From: Chloroflexota bacterium
GTDB lineage: Bacteria > Chloroflexota > Anaerolineae > VGOG01
Assembly (NCBI GenBank): GCA_030615705.1
Contig: JAUWYT010000073.1
Coordinates: 1-7,210, forward strand
Length of the DNA stretch: 7,210 bases
Reading direction: 5' to 3'
The notes beneath the pieces are model-generated. The model was not told the origin of the DNA, did no database searches, and worked only from the letters and a program-made list of their open reading frames with translations. Below are positions 6,975 through 7,210 of this stretch, in pieces. Position 1 is the first letter of the stretch; every line of letters begins with the position of its first letter. A program made the translations under genes and the position numbers.

Positions 6975-7210
6975 TTAATCATCCGGTCGAGCAGGCGCAA
7001 GGCTGCCGCCTTCTCGCACTGGAATAAGGCGTATCCAGTGTCTTTCCTTGAAGGGTGGCTCGAAAGGCAACCCAAGCCGGTGGAATACCTCCGGCGGGAT
7101 ACCGATGTCACCTATGTAGAGGTCCCCGGGCACGCTGTAGAGCCCGGTCTTGGGGAGGGCAAGAGTCAGTGTCCTATTGGGGCGCACAACGAGCCCTGGC
7201 GTTTCACCAG
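6975..7210 (-). CDS. nnrE: NAD(P)H-hydrate epimerase (YjeF N-terminal domain), C-terminal fragment
   Basis: The frame is open from the window edge to a TAA at 6977-6975. The first visible codons give GETPGLVVRPNRTLTLALPK, continuing with TGLYSVPGDLYIGDIGIPPE. This matches the end of the YjeF N-terminal (Rossmann-like) domain: the TGE.PG..VR segment, the TLTLALPK strand, and the LY.GDIGIPPE..RLGL ending. The enzyme epimerises the damaged cofactors R-NADHX and R-NADPHX so that a partner dehydratase can restore NAD(P)H. The protein ends about 35 residues after DIGIP, so no C-terminal dehydratase domain follows; this is the single-domain form, or the dehydratase is encoded elsewhere. A GTG at 7187 is internal to the domain and should not be taken as the start. 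The stop is 21 bp before tkt, suggesting one transcript. The domain call is confident; the activity is inferred because the catalytic part is outside the window. Confidence 0.8.
   Translation of the reverse strand, partial: GETPGLVVRPNRTLTLALPKTGLYSVPGDLYIGDIGIPPEVFHRLGLPFEPPFKERHWIRLIPVREGGSLAPARPDD

Noticed and set aside
7185..7187. GTG at 7187 as the start of a 70-codon gene
   Set aside because: The same frame continues upstream to the window edge with family-typical residues (GETPGLV), so this GTG is an internal valine codon.

Overview
The window is a compact, moderately GC-rich bacterial segment in which every supported gene lies on the minus strand. Read in transcription order (from 7210 down to 1) it holds: the 3' end of a probable NAD(P)H-hydrate epimerase; a complete transketolase; a complete cytoplasmic glycoside hydrolase family 15 enzyme; a complete fused transaldolase/glucose-6-phosphate isomerase; a possible 30-codon small ORF; and the first 26 codons of a ribulose-phosphate 3-epimerase that runs off the window. 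The gaps are 21, 26, 143 and about 95 nt. No convincing intrinsic terminator is visible between the genes, so they are probably one transcript or two nested ones.

The genes form a metabolic unit. Transketolase, transaldolase and ribulose-phosphate 3-epimerase are three of the enzymes of the non-oxidative pentose phosphate pathway. The isomerase half of the fusion connects that pathway to glycolysis at fructose 6-phosphate/glucose 6-phosphate. The GH15 enzyme has no signal peptide, so it would release glucose inside the cell from a storage alpha-glucan or from trehalose. After phosphorylation, that glucose would enter the same sugar-phosphate pool. The hydrate epimerase repairs damaged NAD(P)H, the reduced cofactor made by the oxidative branch, although its place here may be only positional.

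The organism is a bacterium. The Tal-Pgi fusion, the non-ATG starts (TTG for transketolase; GTG for GH15 and for ribulose-phosphate epimerase) and the general protein style would suit a Chloroflexota-like lineage. That is an impression without a search, and other phyla carry the same fusion.

No mobile element, CRISPR array, tRNA or rRNA was seen. Most of the window is conserved central metabolism. The points worth a second look are the junctions: the ATGA-coupled small ORF that almost exactly fills the gap before ribulose-phosphate epimerase, and a short hairpin before the Tal-Pgi gene whose loop is complementary to that gene's own ribosome binding site.
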